NCBI GenBank assembly: GCA_025459285.1
Contig: JALOQY010000003.1
Location: forward strand, 1-40,330
DNA from: Planctomycetota bacterium
GTDB taxonomy: Bacteria; Planctomycetota; JAJSAM01
Length of the DNA stretch: 40,330 bases
Direction: 5' to 3'
Part shown: piece by piece, positions 24,986 through 33,624 of the stretch
How positions within the stretch are numbered: the first letter of the stretch is position 1
Layout: each line of letters starts with the position of its first letter
Program-made: the position numbers and the translations under genes
Notes under the pieces: generated by a model
What the model was told of the DNA's origin: nothing
What the model saw: the letters and a program-made list of their open reading frames with translations, nothing else
Databases searched by the model: none

Positions 24986-27487
24986 ATGGCGGCCGAACGC
25001 TACGACTTCAAAGAGGTCGAGGCCCGCTGGCAGAAGTTCTGGGACGAGACGAGGCTTTTCCGGGCCCCGGAGAAGCCGGTCCGGAAGGACTACGTCCTCG
25101 AGATGTTCGCCTACCCCTCGGGCGACATCCACATGGGCCACTTCCGGAACTACTCCGTCGGCGACGCCGTCGCCCGCCACCGGATGATGCTCGGCCACGA
25201 CGTGCTCCATCCCTTCGGCTGGGACGCCTTCGGCCTGCCCGCGGAGAACGCCGCGATCAAGCGGGGCATCCACCCGCGCGACTGGACCCTCGGGAACATC
25301 GAGACGGGCCGGAACACCCTCAAGGCCCTCGGGATCAGCTACGACTGGGACCGGGAGGTCGTCACCTGCCTGCCGGAGTACTATCGCTGGTCACAGTGGC
25401 TCTTCCTGCTGCTCCACCGCCGCGGCCTCGCCTATCGGGGCACCTCCTTCGTGAACTGGTGCGACTCCTGCAAGACCGTGCTCGCGAACGAGCAGGTCCG
25501 GGATGGCGCGTGTGAGCGCTGCAAGGAGACGGTGGGGAAGCGCGAACTGGAGCAGTGGTTCTTCCGCATCACCGACTACGCGCAGCGCCTGCTCGACGGT
25601 CTCGACGGTCTGCCCGGGTGGCCGGAGAGCGTCAAGGCGATGCAGCGGAACTGGATCGGCCGGTCCGAGGGCTGCCGCGTCCTGTTCCCGATCGCGGGCG
25701 AGAGCGAACCGCTCGAGGTCTTCACGACCCGGCCGGACACGCTCTACGGAGTGACCATGATGGCGGTGGCCCCGGAGAGCCCGTGGGCGAGGCGCCTGGT
25801 GCGAGGGCGGCCGGCCGAGGCGGACGTGGAGGCCTACATCACGAGGGCCATGGCCCGCACGGAGATCGATCGCGTCGCCGAGGGGCGGGAGAAGGACGGC
25901 GTCGACACCGGCCGCGTCTGCGTCAACCCGCTGTCGGGGGAGACCGTCCGAATCTTCGTCGCCGACTACGTGCTCGCCGGCTACGGCACCGGCATCGTCA
26001 TGGGCGTGCCGGCCCATGACCAGCGCGACTTCGAGTTCGCGAGGAAGTACGGCCTCCCGGTGAAGGTCGTCATCCGCCCGCCGGACCGGGACCTCGATCC
26101 GGGAACCATGACCGCGGCGTACGTGGAACCGGGGGTCATGGTGAACTCGGGGGTCTTCGACGGTGTTCCCTCGACGGAGGGGATCTCGAAGGTCGCCGCG
26201 CACCTCGAGGCGATGGGCGCCGGCGGATCGACCACGGTCTACCGCCTGCGGGACTGGCTCATCTCCCGCCAGCGGTACTGGGGCACGCCGATCCCCATGG
26301 TCCACTGCGCGGTCTGCGGTGTCGTCCCGGTGCCGGAGCAGGACCTGCCGGTGCTCCTGCCGCCGGACGTGAAGGACTTCCTGCCGAAAGGGCGCTCGCC
26401 GCTGGCCGACGTCCCGTCCTTCATGGACGTTCCCTGCCCGCAGTGCCAGGCGCCGGCGAAGCGGGACGCGGACACGATGGACACCTTCATGTGCTCCTCG
26501 TGGTACATGCTGCGCTACGCCGACGCGCGAAACGACCGGGAGATCTTCTCCCGGGAGGCGGCGAAGGCGTGGCTGCCGATCGACCTCTACATCGGCGGGG
26601 TGGAGCACGCCACCGGCCACCTCATCTACTTCCGGTTCCTCACGAAGGTGCTCCGGGACGCGGGGCTCGTCGACTTCGACGAGCCGGCATGCACGCTGGT
26701 GAACCACGGGATGGTCCGCGACGCCGAGAACCGCGTCATGTCGAAGAGCCTCGGCAACGTGGTCTCGCCGATCCACCTGATGGGGGAGCATGGCGTCGAC
26801 ACGCTCCGGCTGGCGATGTTCTTCTTCGCCCCCACCCGCGACGACATCCTCTGGAACGAGGAGGCGGTCTTCGGGGCGAAGCGATTCCTGGGGCGGCTCT
26901 TCGACACCGCGGCCGGCCTCGTCCCTCGCGTGGCGGGGGTGACGACTCCCGCCGGCGCGGGACCGCTCTCCGCGGCGGGGAAGGAAGTCCGGCGGAAGTG
27001 CCACCTGGCCATCCGCAGGGTGACCGAGGGCTTCGACGGCGACATGAAGCTGAACACCGGAATCGCCGCGGTGATGGAACTGGTGAACCAGCTCCGCTCC
27101 GTGGAGCCCGCGGACGTCCCGGAGGCCGACCTGCCGGCATACGCCGAGGCGGTGCGGGCGCTCGCCCGGATCGTCGCGCCGATCACGCCGCATCTCGCCG
27201 AGGAGTTCCACCGGATGCTCGGGGGGACGGGGACCGTCTTCCGCGAGGCATGGCCGGTCCACGACCCCGCGGCGGCGCAGTCGGACGAGGTGGAGGTGCC
27301 GGTGCAGGTGAACGGGAAGCTCCGGGGCCGGATCACGGTGGGCCGTGGGGCGACGGAGGCGGAGATCGTCGCGGCCGCGCAGCGCGACGAGAACGTCTCC
27401 CGGCACCTGGTGGACCATTCGGTGTCGAAGGTGATCCACGTGCCGGGGCGGCTGGTGAACATCGTGGCGAAACCGAGGAAGGCATGA
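24986..27487 (+). CDS. leuS: Leucyl-tRNA synthetase
   Basis: This 833-residue class I enzyme charges tRNA-Leu with leucine. The HIGH motif is HMGH in YPSGDIHMGHFRNY (about residue 45). A zinc-like Cys set is present in CDSC/CERC (about 160-178). The CP1 editing domain has FTTRPDTLYG and ends with GTGIVMGVPAHDQRDFEF, including the conserved Asp. Further cysteines follow in CAVC and CPQC. The KMSKS loop reads VMSKS: the second, catalytic lysine is kept, the first is replaced by valine. The C-terminal domain ends PGRLVNIVAK. Length is normal. Start ATG follows AAGGA. It overlaps proS by four bases (ATGA), so the two synthetases are co-translated. Confidence 0.97.
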   Translation: MAAERYDFKEVEARWQKFWDETRLFRAPEKPVRKDYVLEMFAYPSGDIHMGHFRNYSVGDAVARHRMMLGHDVLHPFGWDAFGLPAENAAIKRGIHPRDWTLGNIETGRNTLKALGISYDWDREVVTCLPEYYRWSQWLFLLLHRRGLAYRGTSFVNWCDSCKTVLANEQVRDGACERCKETVGKRELEQWFFRITDYAQRLLDGLDGLPGWPESVKAMQRNWIGRSEGCRVLFPIAGESEPLEVFTTRPDTLYGVTMMAVAPESPWARRLVRGRPAEADVEAYITRAMARTEIDRVAEGREKDGVDTGRVCVNPLSGETVRIFVADYVLAGYGTGIVMGVPAHDQRDFEFARKYGLPVKVVIRPPDRDLDPGTMTAAYVEPGVMVNSGVFDGVPSTEGISKVAAHLEAMGAGGSTTVYRLRDWLISRQRYWGTPIPMVHCAVCGVVPVPEQDLPVLLPPDVKDFLPKGRSPLADVPSFMDVPCPQCQAPAKRDADTMDTFMCSSWYMLRYADARNDREIFSREAAKAWLPIDLYIGGVEHATGHLIYFRFLTKVLRDAGLVDFDEPACTLVNHGMVRDAENRVMSKSLGNVVSPIHLMGEHGVDTLRLAMFFFAPTRDDILWNEEAVFGAKRFLGRLFDTAAGLVPRVAGVTTPAGAGPLSAAGKEVRRKCHLAIRRVTEGFDGDMKLNTGIAAVMELVNQLRSVEPADVPEADLPAYAEAVRALARIVAPITPHLAEEFHRMLGGTGTVFREAWPVHDPAAAQSDEVEVPVQVNGKLRGRITVGRGATEAEIVAAAQRDENVSRHLVDHSVSKVIHVPGRLVNIVAKPRKA

Positions 27488-28926
27488 CCGCACAGACGAT
27501 CGCGAAACGCACCGAGGACTACTCCCGCTGGTACACCGACGTCATCCGGGAGGCGGAACTCGCGGACTACGCCCCGGTGAAGGGGTGCATGATCATCCGG
27601 CCGTGGGGCTTCGCGATCTGGGAGCGGATCCGCGATGCCCTCGACGCCATGATCAAGGAAACCGGACATCAGAACGCCTATTTTCCCCTGCTCATCCCGG
27701 AGTCGCTTCTCACGAAGGAGGCGGAGCACGTCGAGGGATTCTCGCCGGAGTGCGCCGTCGTCACCCACGGGGGCGGGAAGGTCCTCGAGGAACCGCTCTA
27801 CATCCGGCCGACGTCGGAGGCGATCATCTGCTCCACCTACGCGAAGTGGATGAGTTCCTGGCGGGACCTTCCCATCCTCATCAACCAGTGGGCGAACGTC
27901 GTCCGCTGGGAGATGCGGACGCGGCTCTTCCTCCGCACCACGGAGTTCCTCTGGCAGGAGGGCCACACGGCCCACGAGACCGAGGCCGAGGCGCGGGAGG
28001 AGGTCGCGCGGATGCTCGAGGTCTACCGCCGACTCGCCGAGGACGTGCTGGCGATGCCGGTGGTGCCGGGGATCAAGTCGCGCTCCGAGACGTTCGCCGG
28101 CGCGGTGGAGACCTACGCCATCGAGGCTATGATGCAGGACCGGCGGGCGCTCCAGGCCGGGACCTCGCACTTCCTCGGGCAGAACTTCGCGAAGGCCTAC
28201 GGCATGCAGTTCCAGGGGCGCGGCGGGGCGCTCGAACTCGCGTGGTCCACCTCCTGGGGCGTCTCCACCCGGCTCATCGGCGGTCTCATCATGTGCCACT
28301 CGGACGACGCCGGCCTCGTGCTGCCGCCGTCGGTGGCGCCGGTCGAGGTGGTCATCGTCCCCATCTACCACTCCGACGACGACCGCTCCGCGCTCGTGGA
28401 CGCGGCCCGGAAGGTCGGCGAGGCGCTCAAAGGCGCCGGCCTCCGCGCGAAGGTGGACGACCGCGACCACCTGAAGCCCGGCGCCAAGTTCTTCGAGTGG
28501 GAGAAGAAGGGCGTGCCGGTGCGCCTCGAGATCGGCCCACGCGACCTGGCCGCGAAGTCCGCGGTGGCGGTCCGGCGCGATCTCGGCAAGGCCGGCAAGC
28601 GGGCGATCCCCTTCGACGGTCTGCCCGGGGAAGTCGCCGCGATGCTCGCCGCCATGCAGCAGGCGCTCTTCGCCGCGGCCCGCGACCGGCGGGAGAAGTA
28701 CACCTTCGACGTGCCGGAGTACGGGCCCTTCAAGGACCTCCTGAATGGCGACCTCGGCTTCGTTCGCGCCGGATGGTGCGGGAACGCCGCCTGCGAGGCG
28801 AAGGTGAAGGAGGAGACCACCGCCACGATCCGCGTGATCCCCGCCGACGGCCGGAACGCGCCGGGGAAGTGCGTGGTCTGCGGCACGCCCTCGACACTCC
28901 GCCCGATCTTCGCCCGCTCCTACTGA
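27484..28926 (+). CDS. proS: Prolyl-tRNA synthetase, archaeal/eukaryotic type (ProS3)
   Basis: This 480-residue class II enzyme charges tRNA-Pro. The short length, absence of the bacterial INS editing insert, and the C-terminal zinc-binding-like domain (WCGNAACEAKVKEE ... CVVCG) ending in a terminal tyrosine (IFARSY) mark it as the archaeal/eukaryotic-type ProRS found in some bacteria. Class II motifs are visible in PLYIRPTSEA (motif 2 region upstream strand), NVVRWEMRTRLFLRTTEFLW (motif 2) and the motif 3 area GVSTRLIGGLIM. It follows leuS with an ATGA overlap and is followed by a strong hairpin. Confidence 0.96.
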   Translation: MTAQTIAKRTEDYSRWYTDVIREAELADYAPVKGCMIIRPWGFAIWERIRDALDAMIKETGHQNAYFPLLIPESLLTKEAEHVEGFSPECAVVTHGGGKVLEEPLYIRPTSEAIICSTYAKWMSSWRDLPILINQWANVVRWEMRTRLFLRTTEFLWQEGHTAHETEAEAREEVARMLEVYRRLAEDVLAMPVVPGIKSRSETFAGAVETYAIEAMMQDRRALQAGTSHFLGQNFAKAYGMQFQGRGGALELAWSTSWGVSTRLIGGLIMCHSDDAGLVLPPSVAPVEVVIVPIYHSDDDRSALVDAARKVGEALKGAGLRAKVDDRDHLKPGAKFFEWEKKGVPVRLEIGPRDLAAKSAVAVRRDLGKAGKRAIPFDGLPGEVAAMLAAMQQALFAAARDRREKYTFDVPEYGPFKDLLNGDLGFVRAGWCGNAACEAKVKEETTATIRVIPADGRNAPGKCVVCGTPSTLRPIFARSY

Positions 28927-28954
28927 CCGCCGGCCGGCAGGAAGCGCGGCGCCC

Positions 28955-28985
28955 CGGCCCGGGACCGATGTGCGGTCCTGGGCCG
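28955..28985 (+). terminator. Hairpin after proS
   Basis: The stem CGGCCCGGGACC pairs with GGTCCTGGGCCG (12 pairs, one G-U) around a seven-base loop, 28 bases after the proS stop. No U-tract follows, so it would be a GC-rich hairpin terminator or 3' stabiliser rather than a classical intrinsic terminator. Confidence 0.55.
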
Positions 28986-28993
28986 ATGGCACG

Positions 28994-29046
28994 AAACAAT
29001 GACATGAAACAGTGACATGGAAAGCGTCATGAGCGCGTGGTATAGT
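28994..29046 (+). promoter_or_regulatory. Toxin-antitoxin promoter with tandem 13-bp operator repeats
   Basis: Two adjacent direct repeats, AAACAATGACATG and AAACAGTGACATG (12 of 13 identical), lie immediately before a promoter candidate TGGAAA (29018-29023) and TATAGT (29041-29046) with 17-base spacing. The second repeat overlaps the -35 box. This is the expected layout for autorepression by the antitoxin or toxin-antitoxin complex. Confidence 0.5.
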
Positions 29047-29088
29047 CGGGGCACGATGTGATGGCGGGGGAGGTGTGAGGACAAGCAG

Positions 29089-29382
29089 GTGAGGAACATG
29101 GCCCTTCGACGAAACCTGCACGTGCTGCTCGATGACGACCTCCACCGTCGACTCCACGGTGTGGCGGAGCGGAAGGGGGAGCCCGCGACGGTGCTGGCCC
29201 GGGAAGCGATCCGCCGCTGGGTGGAGGACGCGGAGCGCGCCGCCCTCCGGGAGGAGATCTCGGCCTATGCCGCCGCCGTGGCGGGCACGGAAATGGACCT
29301 CGACGCGGATCTGGAGACGGCGGCGACGGAGTCCCTGCATGATGAGACGGAAAGCCCGCCCGCACGCCGGAGGAGGCAGTGA
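29089..29382 (+). CDS. Ribbon-helix-helix-like antitoxin of the MazF-type pair
   Basis: This 97-residue protein begins with a strand-helix-helix pattern (RRNLHVLLDDDLHRRLHGVA ... AREAIRRWVEDAE) typical of ribbon-helix-helix antitoxins that bind operator DNA as dimers. The acidic C-terminal half (MDLDADLETAATESLHDE) is the likely toxin-neutralising tail. Its stop overlaps the toxin start (GTGA), the normal arrangement for a toxin-antitoxin operon. GTG 29089 has GAGG eight bases upstream; ATG 29098 is the alternative. The tandem repeats upstream would be its operator. Confidence 0.78.
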   Translation: MRNMALRRNLHVLLDDDLHRRLHGVAERKGEPATVLAREAIRRWVEDAERAALREEISAYAAAVAGTEMDLDADLETAATESLHDETESPPARRRRQ

Positions 29383-29723
29383 GAAGGGGGGATGTCTGGT
29401 GGGCGGCGCTCGTCCCGCGCTCGGGATCCGAACAGCGTGGGGAGCGGCCGGTCATCGTGGTCTCCCACGACGGATTCAACGAGACGCCCGGGTGGCGGTC
29501 CGTCGTGGTGGTTCCCCTCACGACCTCCGCGCGCCGGGCCCGGGGCCGGACGGCGGTGGCTCTTCCGGCGGGGGCGGGGGGACTGCCGGCCGACAGCACG
29601 GCGCTCTGCCACCAGGTCACCACGCTCGACCGGACGAAGCTGACGCGGTGTCTGGGGAGCCTCGACGGGGAGTGGATGGCCGGTATCGGTCGCGGGCTGC
29701 GGGCGGCGCTCGACCTGGGGTGA
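29379..29723 (+). CDS. mazF: MazF/PemK-family mRNA interferase toxin
   Basis: This 114-residue protein carries the family's opening RRGDVWWAALVPRSGSEQRG, then RPVIVVSHDGFN and VVVVPLTTS, and the downstream CHQVTTLDRTKL, which matches the PemK/MazF beta-barrel core. Members cleave mRNA at short sequences to arrest growth; sequence specificity cannot be predicted here. It starts with GTG overlapping the antitoxin stop, preceded by GGAGG. The structured repeat begins about 75 bases after it. Confidence 0.9.
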   Translation: MRRGDVWWAALVPRSGSEQRGERPVIVVSHDGFNETPGWRSVVVVPLTTSARRARGRTAVALPAGAGGLPADSTALCHQVTTLDRTKLTRCLGSLDGEWMAGIGRGLRAALDLG

Positions 29724-29799
29724 ACGACGCGGATCTCCGGCCCGTTCACGGCGCGGGCACGCCCTCAACCCGGTGGCGACGGGCGGCGCCCGCGATGTC

Positions 29800-29950
29800 C
29801 ATGATGCGGGGGAGGCAGATCCTCCCCCGCGTCGGGGGCCAGCGGCCCCCTCGCCCTCCTCGCCGCCTGCGGCGGCGGGCGCCTTCGGCGCTCGCTCTCG
29901 CGAAATCCGCGAGCGGCTCGAAGATTCCGAAGGTCTGCAGTACATCCCGG
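29800..29950 (+). repeat. Multi-hairpin dispersed repeat, copy 2
   Basis: This is the + oriented partner of 19283-19437. Hairpins in order: GCGGGGGAGG-cagat-CCTCCCCCGC (10 perfect pairs), GGGGGCC-agc-GGCCCCC, GCCGC-ctgc-GGCGGC, GCGCC-ttc-GGCGC, and CGCTCGC pairing with GCGAGCG. It ends near CAGTACATCCCGG, matching TAGTACAAGCCCGG in copy 1. The short ORFs across it are translations of the repeat in several frames. Confidence 0.7.
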
Positions 29951-29977
29951 ACGCGGCCGGCACCGCGTGCTCCGGTG

Positions 29978-29991
29978 CCCCACCGGTGGGG
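29978..29991. repeat. Perfect 14-bp palindrome
   Basis: CCCCACCGGTGGGG is perfectly self-complementary and is followed 10 bases later by TTTTT. It could be an operator for the downstream gene or part of a terminator closing the toxin-antitoxin transcript. Confidence 0.4.
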
Positions 29992-30032
29992 GGAGAACGA
30001 AGTTTTTCCCCAAGATTTCCTCCTTTTGGGCT

Positions 30033-30061
30033 TGAAGTGGCCTCCGGAGACCGGTAGACTC
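30033..30061 (+). promoter_or_regulatory. Promoter of the coiled-coil protein gene
   Basis: TTGAAG at 30033-30038 and TAGACT at 30056-30061 are spaced by 17 bases, about 75 bases before the start codon of the next gene. This is a good sigma70-like candidate. Confidence 0.5.
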
Positions 30062-30136
30062 GTTGCGGGTTCGCCCCGTGGTCACGCCCGCGGGTCGCGC
30101 GGCGGGACGGGGCCCTGTGGCATCGAGGAGGGAACG

Positions 30137-31036
30137 ATGACGGCGAGGTCTTTCCTCAAGCGGGTTCTCAACCTTGGTCGGACCGAGGATGGAAGCTCCG
30201 AACCCTCGACGGCGGAAAGCGTCACCGGCGCCGGGGCGGTCGAGGCCGCGGTCTCCGGGGAGGCGGCGCTCCGGCCGTCCATCGCCGACATGCTCTTCAA
30301 GCGGCAGGGCGTCGAGGTCGAGCCGCCTCCGCCTCCACCTCCCGCGCCGCTCGTCGCCGAGGCGACGGACATCGAGGTGAGCCTTGCCCCCGAACGGGTG
30401 ACGGAACGACGCGTCTCGAAGAAGGAGGAGACGGCCCAGAAGCTCTCGGAGGGGATCGAGAGCATGTCGGTGCTCCTCAAGTCGATCAACGAGCAGCTCG
30501 AGGCGGGCAACGACCGTGGCCGGGTCCTCTCCGACTCCCTCGCGGAACTGCCGGAGGTCCTGCGGTCCATCCCGGAGACGAACCGGGCGACGGTGGAGAT
30601 CCTCGGGATCATCTCGAAGCAGTTCGACCTCCAGGCGACCCGCAGCGCGGAGATGGCGGAACGCTTCGCGGACGTGCCGGAGGTTCTGCGCTCCATCCCG
30701 GCGGCGCAGGCCGCCCAGACGAAGGAGCTCCGGGAGATCGCGGAGCGGCTGTCCACGAACTCGACCGCCCAGATCGAGAACCTGGAGGGCATGCAGAAGA
30801 GCCAGCACGCGACGCTGACCGCGTTCCAGACGACGCAGAACCGCTCGCTGAACCTGTTCCACAAGGCCCAGCAGCAGAGCCTCGCGGCCTTCAAGAGCGC
30901 GCAGACGAGCCAGGACGAGCGGATGAAGGAGTTCATCGAGGGCACGCAGCGGACGATGAACCGGACGCTGATCGCCTGCGCGGCGATCGCCGGGTCGGCC
31001 GTCGTGGCCGCCGCGGCGCTCATCCTGTTCCGCTGA
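30137..31036 (+). CDS. Tail-anchored coiled-coil protein
   Basis: This 299-residue protein has a low-complexity N-terminal half with a polyproline run (PPPPPPP), then a long coiled coil from about residue 95 to 275 and a single C-terminal membrane helix (ACAAIAGSAVVAAAALILF). The nine-residue motif LPEVLRSIP occurs as LPEVLRSIP and VPEVLRSIP about 40 residues apart, marking an internal duplication. The body would lie in the cytosol with the C-terminus in the membrane. No enzyme motif is seen, and no family is recognised beyond this architecture. The start follows GAGGAGGGAACG. The secreted WD40-like gene begins 51 bases after its stop on the same strand, so the two may be co-transcribed. Confidence 0.75.
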   Translation: MTARSFLKRVLNLGRTEDGSSEPSTAESVTGAGAVEAAVSGEAALRPSIADMLFKRQGVEVEPPPPPPPAPLVAEATDIEVSLAPERVTERRVSKKEETAQKLSEGIESMSVLLKSINEQLEAGNDRGRVLSDSLAELPEVLRSIPETNRATVEILGIISKQFDLQATRSAEMAERFADVPEVLRSIPAAQAAQTKELREIAERLSTNSTAQIENLEGMQKSQHATLTAFQTTQNRSLNLFHKAQQQSLAAFKSAQTSQDERMKEFIEGTQRTMNRTLIACAAIAGSAVVAAAALILFR

Positions 31037-31087
31037 TCGTTGATCCCCGCGCCCTCCCGGAGGAGAATGACCCCGGGAGGACGTTCC

Positions 31088-33532
31088 ATGAAACGGTCGA
31101 TCGTCGCGCTCGTCGTGACTCTGCTCGCCGGAACTGCGCTGCCGCAGGCCGGCGGTGTGCCCTACCTGAACTGCGCATGGGTGGAGGCGCTCCCGGACGG
31201 GGACCTCCTCTACCACTGCCGCATCCACGTCGGGGAGGTGACCGCGGACCGCCTCGACCTCGCCGTGCAGTTCCGCTTCGCGACGGAGGGGAATCCGAAC
31301 ATCCTCGCGAAGGGGAGCGACCGGGCGCTGCTCCTCTGGCCGGACCGGTGGGAGCGGGCGGCGGGGCCTGCGCCCGTCTGGCATCCGGCCCCGGTCCGGC
31401 TTTCCGGGCGCTTCTTCGCCGAGCGGGGGGAGATCCCGCCGGGACGGCACGTCGTCGAAGCGCTCTTCGATGTCTACGATCCGGCGGCGGAGCGCTACGT
31501 CGAGTCGGGCTTCTTCCTCCGGGCCACGTTCACGCTGACACTGCCCCTGGACGGGATGGCGACCATCGACGCGGTCCCGGCGGGCGGCGACTTCCCGTTC
31601 CGTGACCTGGCGACGGACCCGCCGCCGCCCGTCGTCCGGCGTCAGGGTCCGGTTCTCGACCGGGAGCCGGTGCCGGGATCCCTGGCGGGCTGCGGCCTCG
31701 AGCCCGCCTCTGTCCTCGGCTCGCTCCGGCACCGGGCCGGGCGGGCCGAGGCGCTCCGGTTCGCCTCGGGGACGGACGGCGTCTTCGTCGAGGGAGAGTC
31801 GGGCCGGCACTTTGTCTTCGATGCCCGCGGGGTCTTCCTGCGCGCGGTCGAAGGAGCGCCGGTCACGGATGCGGGGGGCGCCTGCCTCCTCCTCTCCGGG
31901 GGAAAGCTGCTCCACCCGGTCACGGGGGAGGAAGCGGCGGTCCTCGCGAGCCCGCCGGCCAGCGTCCTTTCGGCGCGGCTCCCGGCGGGATCCGGGCGGC
32001 TCCTGGTCCTCGCCGGCCGCGAGATCGGGGTCTGGAACACGCGGACCGGCGAGGCGGTATCGTCCACCGGGTTCGCCGTCCACCAGGACGAGTACCTGCC
32101 GGACGAGTGGCGCGGCGGCGTGATCACGCCCTGCGGCCGGTTCGCCGGCCTTTCATGGATGGACGGCAAGCGGTTCGCCCTCGACGTCCACGACACGGAG
32201 AGCGGGGAGCGCGTACTGCGCGCCACGTCGATCTGGGGCGCCCCGCCCCTCCTCGCCGTCCTCCCTGACGGCGCGACGCTCGTTTCCACGGTCTACGAGT
32301 GGAGCGGGCAAAATGGCGTCGCGCTCTTCGACGCGAAGACCGGGGAGACGAAGCGGCTCCTCCCCGACACCGCCGACGCCTGGACGTTCGCCCTCTCACC
32401 GGACGGGAAACTCCTGGCCACGGGCGGAGGGGAGCAGGCGCAGCTCTTCGATCCGGCCAGCGGCGAGTGCCTCCGCAAGGTGGCGTCCGAGGGCGCCGTG
32501 AAGTGGCTCGCCTTCAGCCCCGACGGGAAGATCCTGCTCGTCCTCGATGCGCGCGGTGTGCGGACCTTCGATCCCGCCACGGGGACACAGTTCGGAGAGC
32601 CGGACCTCGGCGGGCCGAGCGTCTTCTCCCCGGACGGCGCGAAGGTCGCCACTCTGACGCCGGCCGGCGCCGTCGCCCTGTGGGACGCTCGGACCGGCGC
32701 GATCCTGAGTCGGCCGCCGGAGTACGAGGAGTGGGTCATCGCGCGGAACGGTTCCCGCGTGGCCGCCGCGGACCGCCGGGGACGCGTGGACGTGTGGGAG
32801 ACGGCGGGCGGGACGCATGTGCTGACCGTCGAGGCTCCCCGGGGGCCGCTCGCGCTGAGCCCGGACGGGAAGTTCCTCGCCGCCGGCTTCTCGGGCCCCG
32901 CTCCGCTCCTCTTCGATGTGGATCGCGCCGAGGTGCTGTACGCCCCGCGGTTGGCGGAGGGCAGCGGGTACGGCCCCGCCTTCAGCCCCGACGGGCGCAC
33001 GGTGGCCGTCCCGTGGTCGAACCGGACGATCCGGGTCCACGATCTCGAGACGATGGCGCTTCGCATGGTCGGAGCCTTCGAGCACACGGCCTCGCACGTG
33101 GAGTTCTCGGCGGACGGGACGAAGATCGCGGCGGTGGTGGACTACGGAGTGGCCGTGGCCGACGTGGCCGACGGGGGGACGTTCCGGAAGCTGTTCCGGG
33201 CCGAGTGGTCCCACCACCTCGCGATCTCCCCCGACGGGAAGCGGATCGTCTGCGGGGAGAAGCCCGCCGGGATCCACGACGCGGCGACCGGTGAACTCGT
33301 GGTGGCCCTCGAGGGGGAGGAGCTCTACCGCCCGGAGTTCGTCTTCAGCCCCGACGGCAAGCGGGTTCTCGCGATCCCCGAGGATGGCTCGATCCTCGTC
33401 TTCGACGCCGGGACCGGGAAACTCCAGAAGACCGTGAAGGGGGCGCTCCGCTTCGGCCCCGTCGCCTTCGCCTCCGACGGCACCCTCCTCGCGGTCTGCG
33501 AGAAGGGCGCGGTGGTCCTCTTCCGGGAATGA
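31088..33532 (+). CDS. Secreted WD40-like beta-propeller protein
   Basis: This 814-residue protein has a signal peptide (residues 1-20, IVALVVTLLAGTALPQA). The N-terminal 180 residues form an unrecognised beta-rich domain. From about residue 210 there are many WD40/YVTN-like blades with the recurring theme SPDGK.L, for example LALSPDGKFLAAG, FSPDGKILLVLD and FSPDGKRVLAIPED. There are at least a dozen units, enough for two propellers. It is likely periplasmic or surface-exposed and acts in binding. The start is supported by GGGAGG. It sits between two toxin-antitoxin pairs but shares no obvious function with them. Confidence 0.85.
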   Translation: MKRSIVALVVTLLAGTALPQAGGVPYLNCAWVEALPDGDLLYHCRIHVGEVTADRLDLAVQFRFATEGNPNILAKGSDRALLLWPDRWERAAGPAPVWHPAPVRLSGRFFAERGEIPPGRHVVEALFDVYDPAAERYVESGFFLRATFTLTLPLDGMATIDAVPAGGDFPFRDLATDPPPPVVRRQGPVLDREPVPGSLAGCGLEPASVLGSLRHRAGRAEALRFASGTDGVFVEGESGRHFVFDARGVFLRAVEGAPVTDAGGACLLLSGGKLLHPVTGEEAAVLASPPASVLSARLPAGSGRLLVLAGREIGVWNTRTGEAVSSTGFAVHQDEYLPDEWRGGVITPCGRFAGLSWMDGKRFALDVHDTESGERVLRATSIWGAPPLLAVLPDGATLVSTVYEWSGQNGVALFDAKTGETKRLLPDTADAWTFALSPDGKLLATGGGEQAQLFDPASGECLRKVASEGAVKWLAFSPDGKILLVLDARGVRTFDPATGTQFGEPDLGGPSVFSPDGAKVATLTPAGAVALWDARTGAILSRPPEYEEWVIARNGSRVAAADRRGRVDVWETAGGTHVLTVEAPRGPLALSPDGKFLAAGFSGPAPLLFDVDRAEVLYAPRLAEGSGYGPAFSPDGRTVAVPWSNRTIRVHDLETMALRMVGAFEHTASHVEFSADGTKIAAVVDYGVAVADVADGGTFRKLFRAEWSHHLAISPDGKRIVCGEKPAGIHDAATGELVVALEGEELYRPEFVFSPDGKRVLAIPEDGSILVFDAGTGKLQKTVKGALRFGPVAFASDGTLLAVCEKGAVVLFRE

Positions 33533-33624
33533 CCATTCGGGTGGGCGGCGGGATCCCCGTACCCGGCCGCGGAGCCCCCGGCACGGTGGGCAGGACCCTG
33601 GGGGCGGCCTCGCTGATTGAAGCA

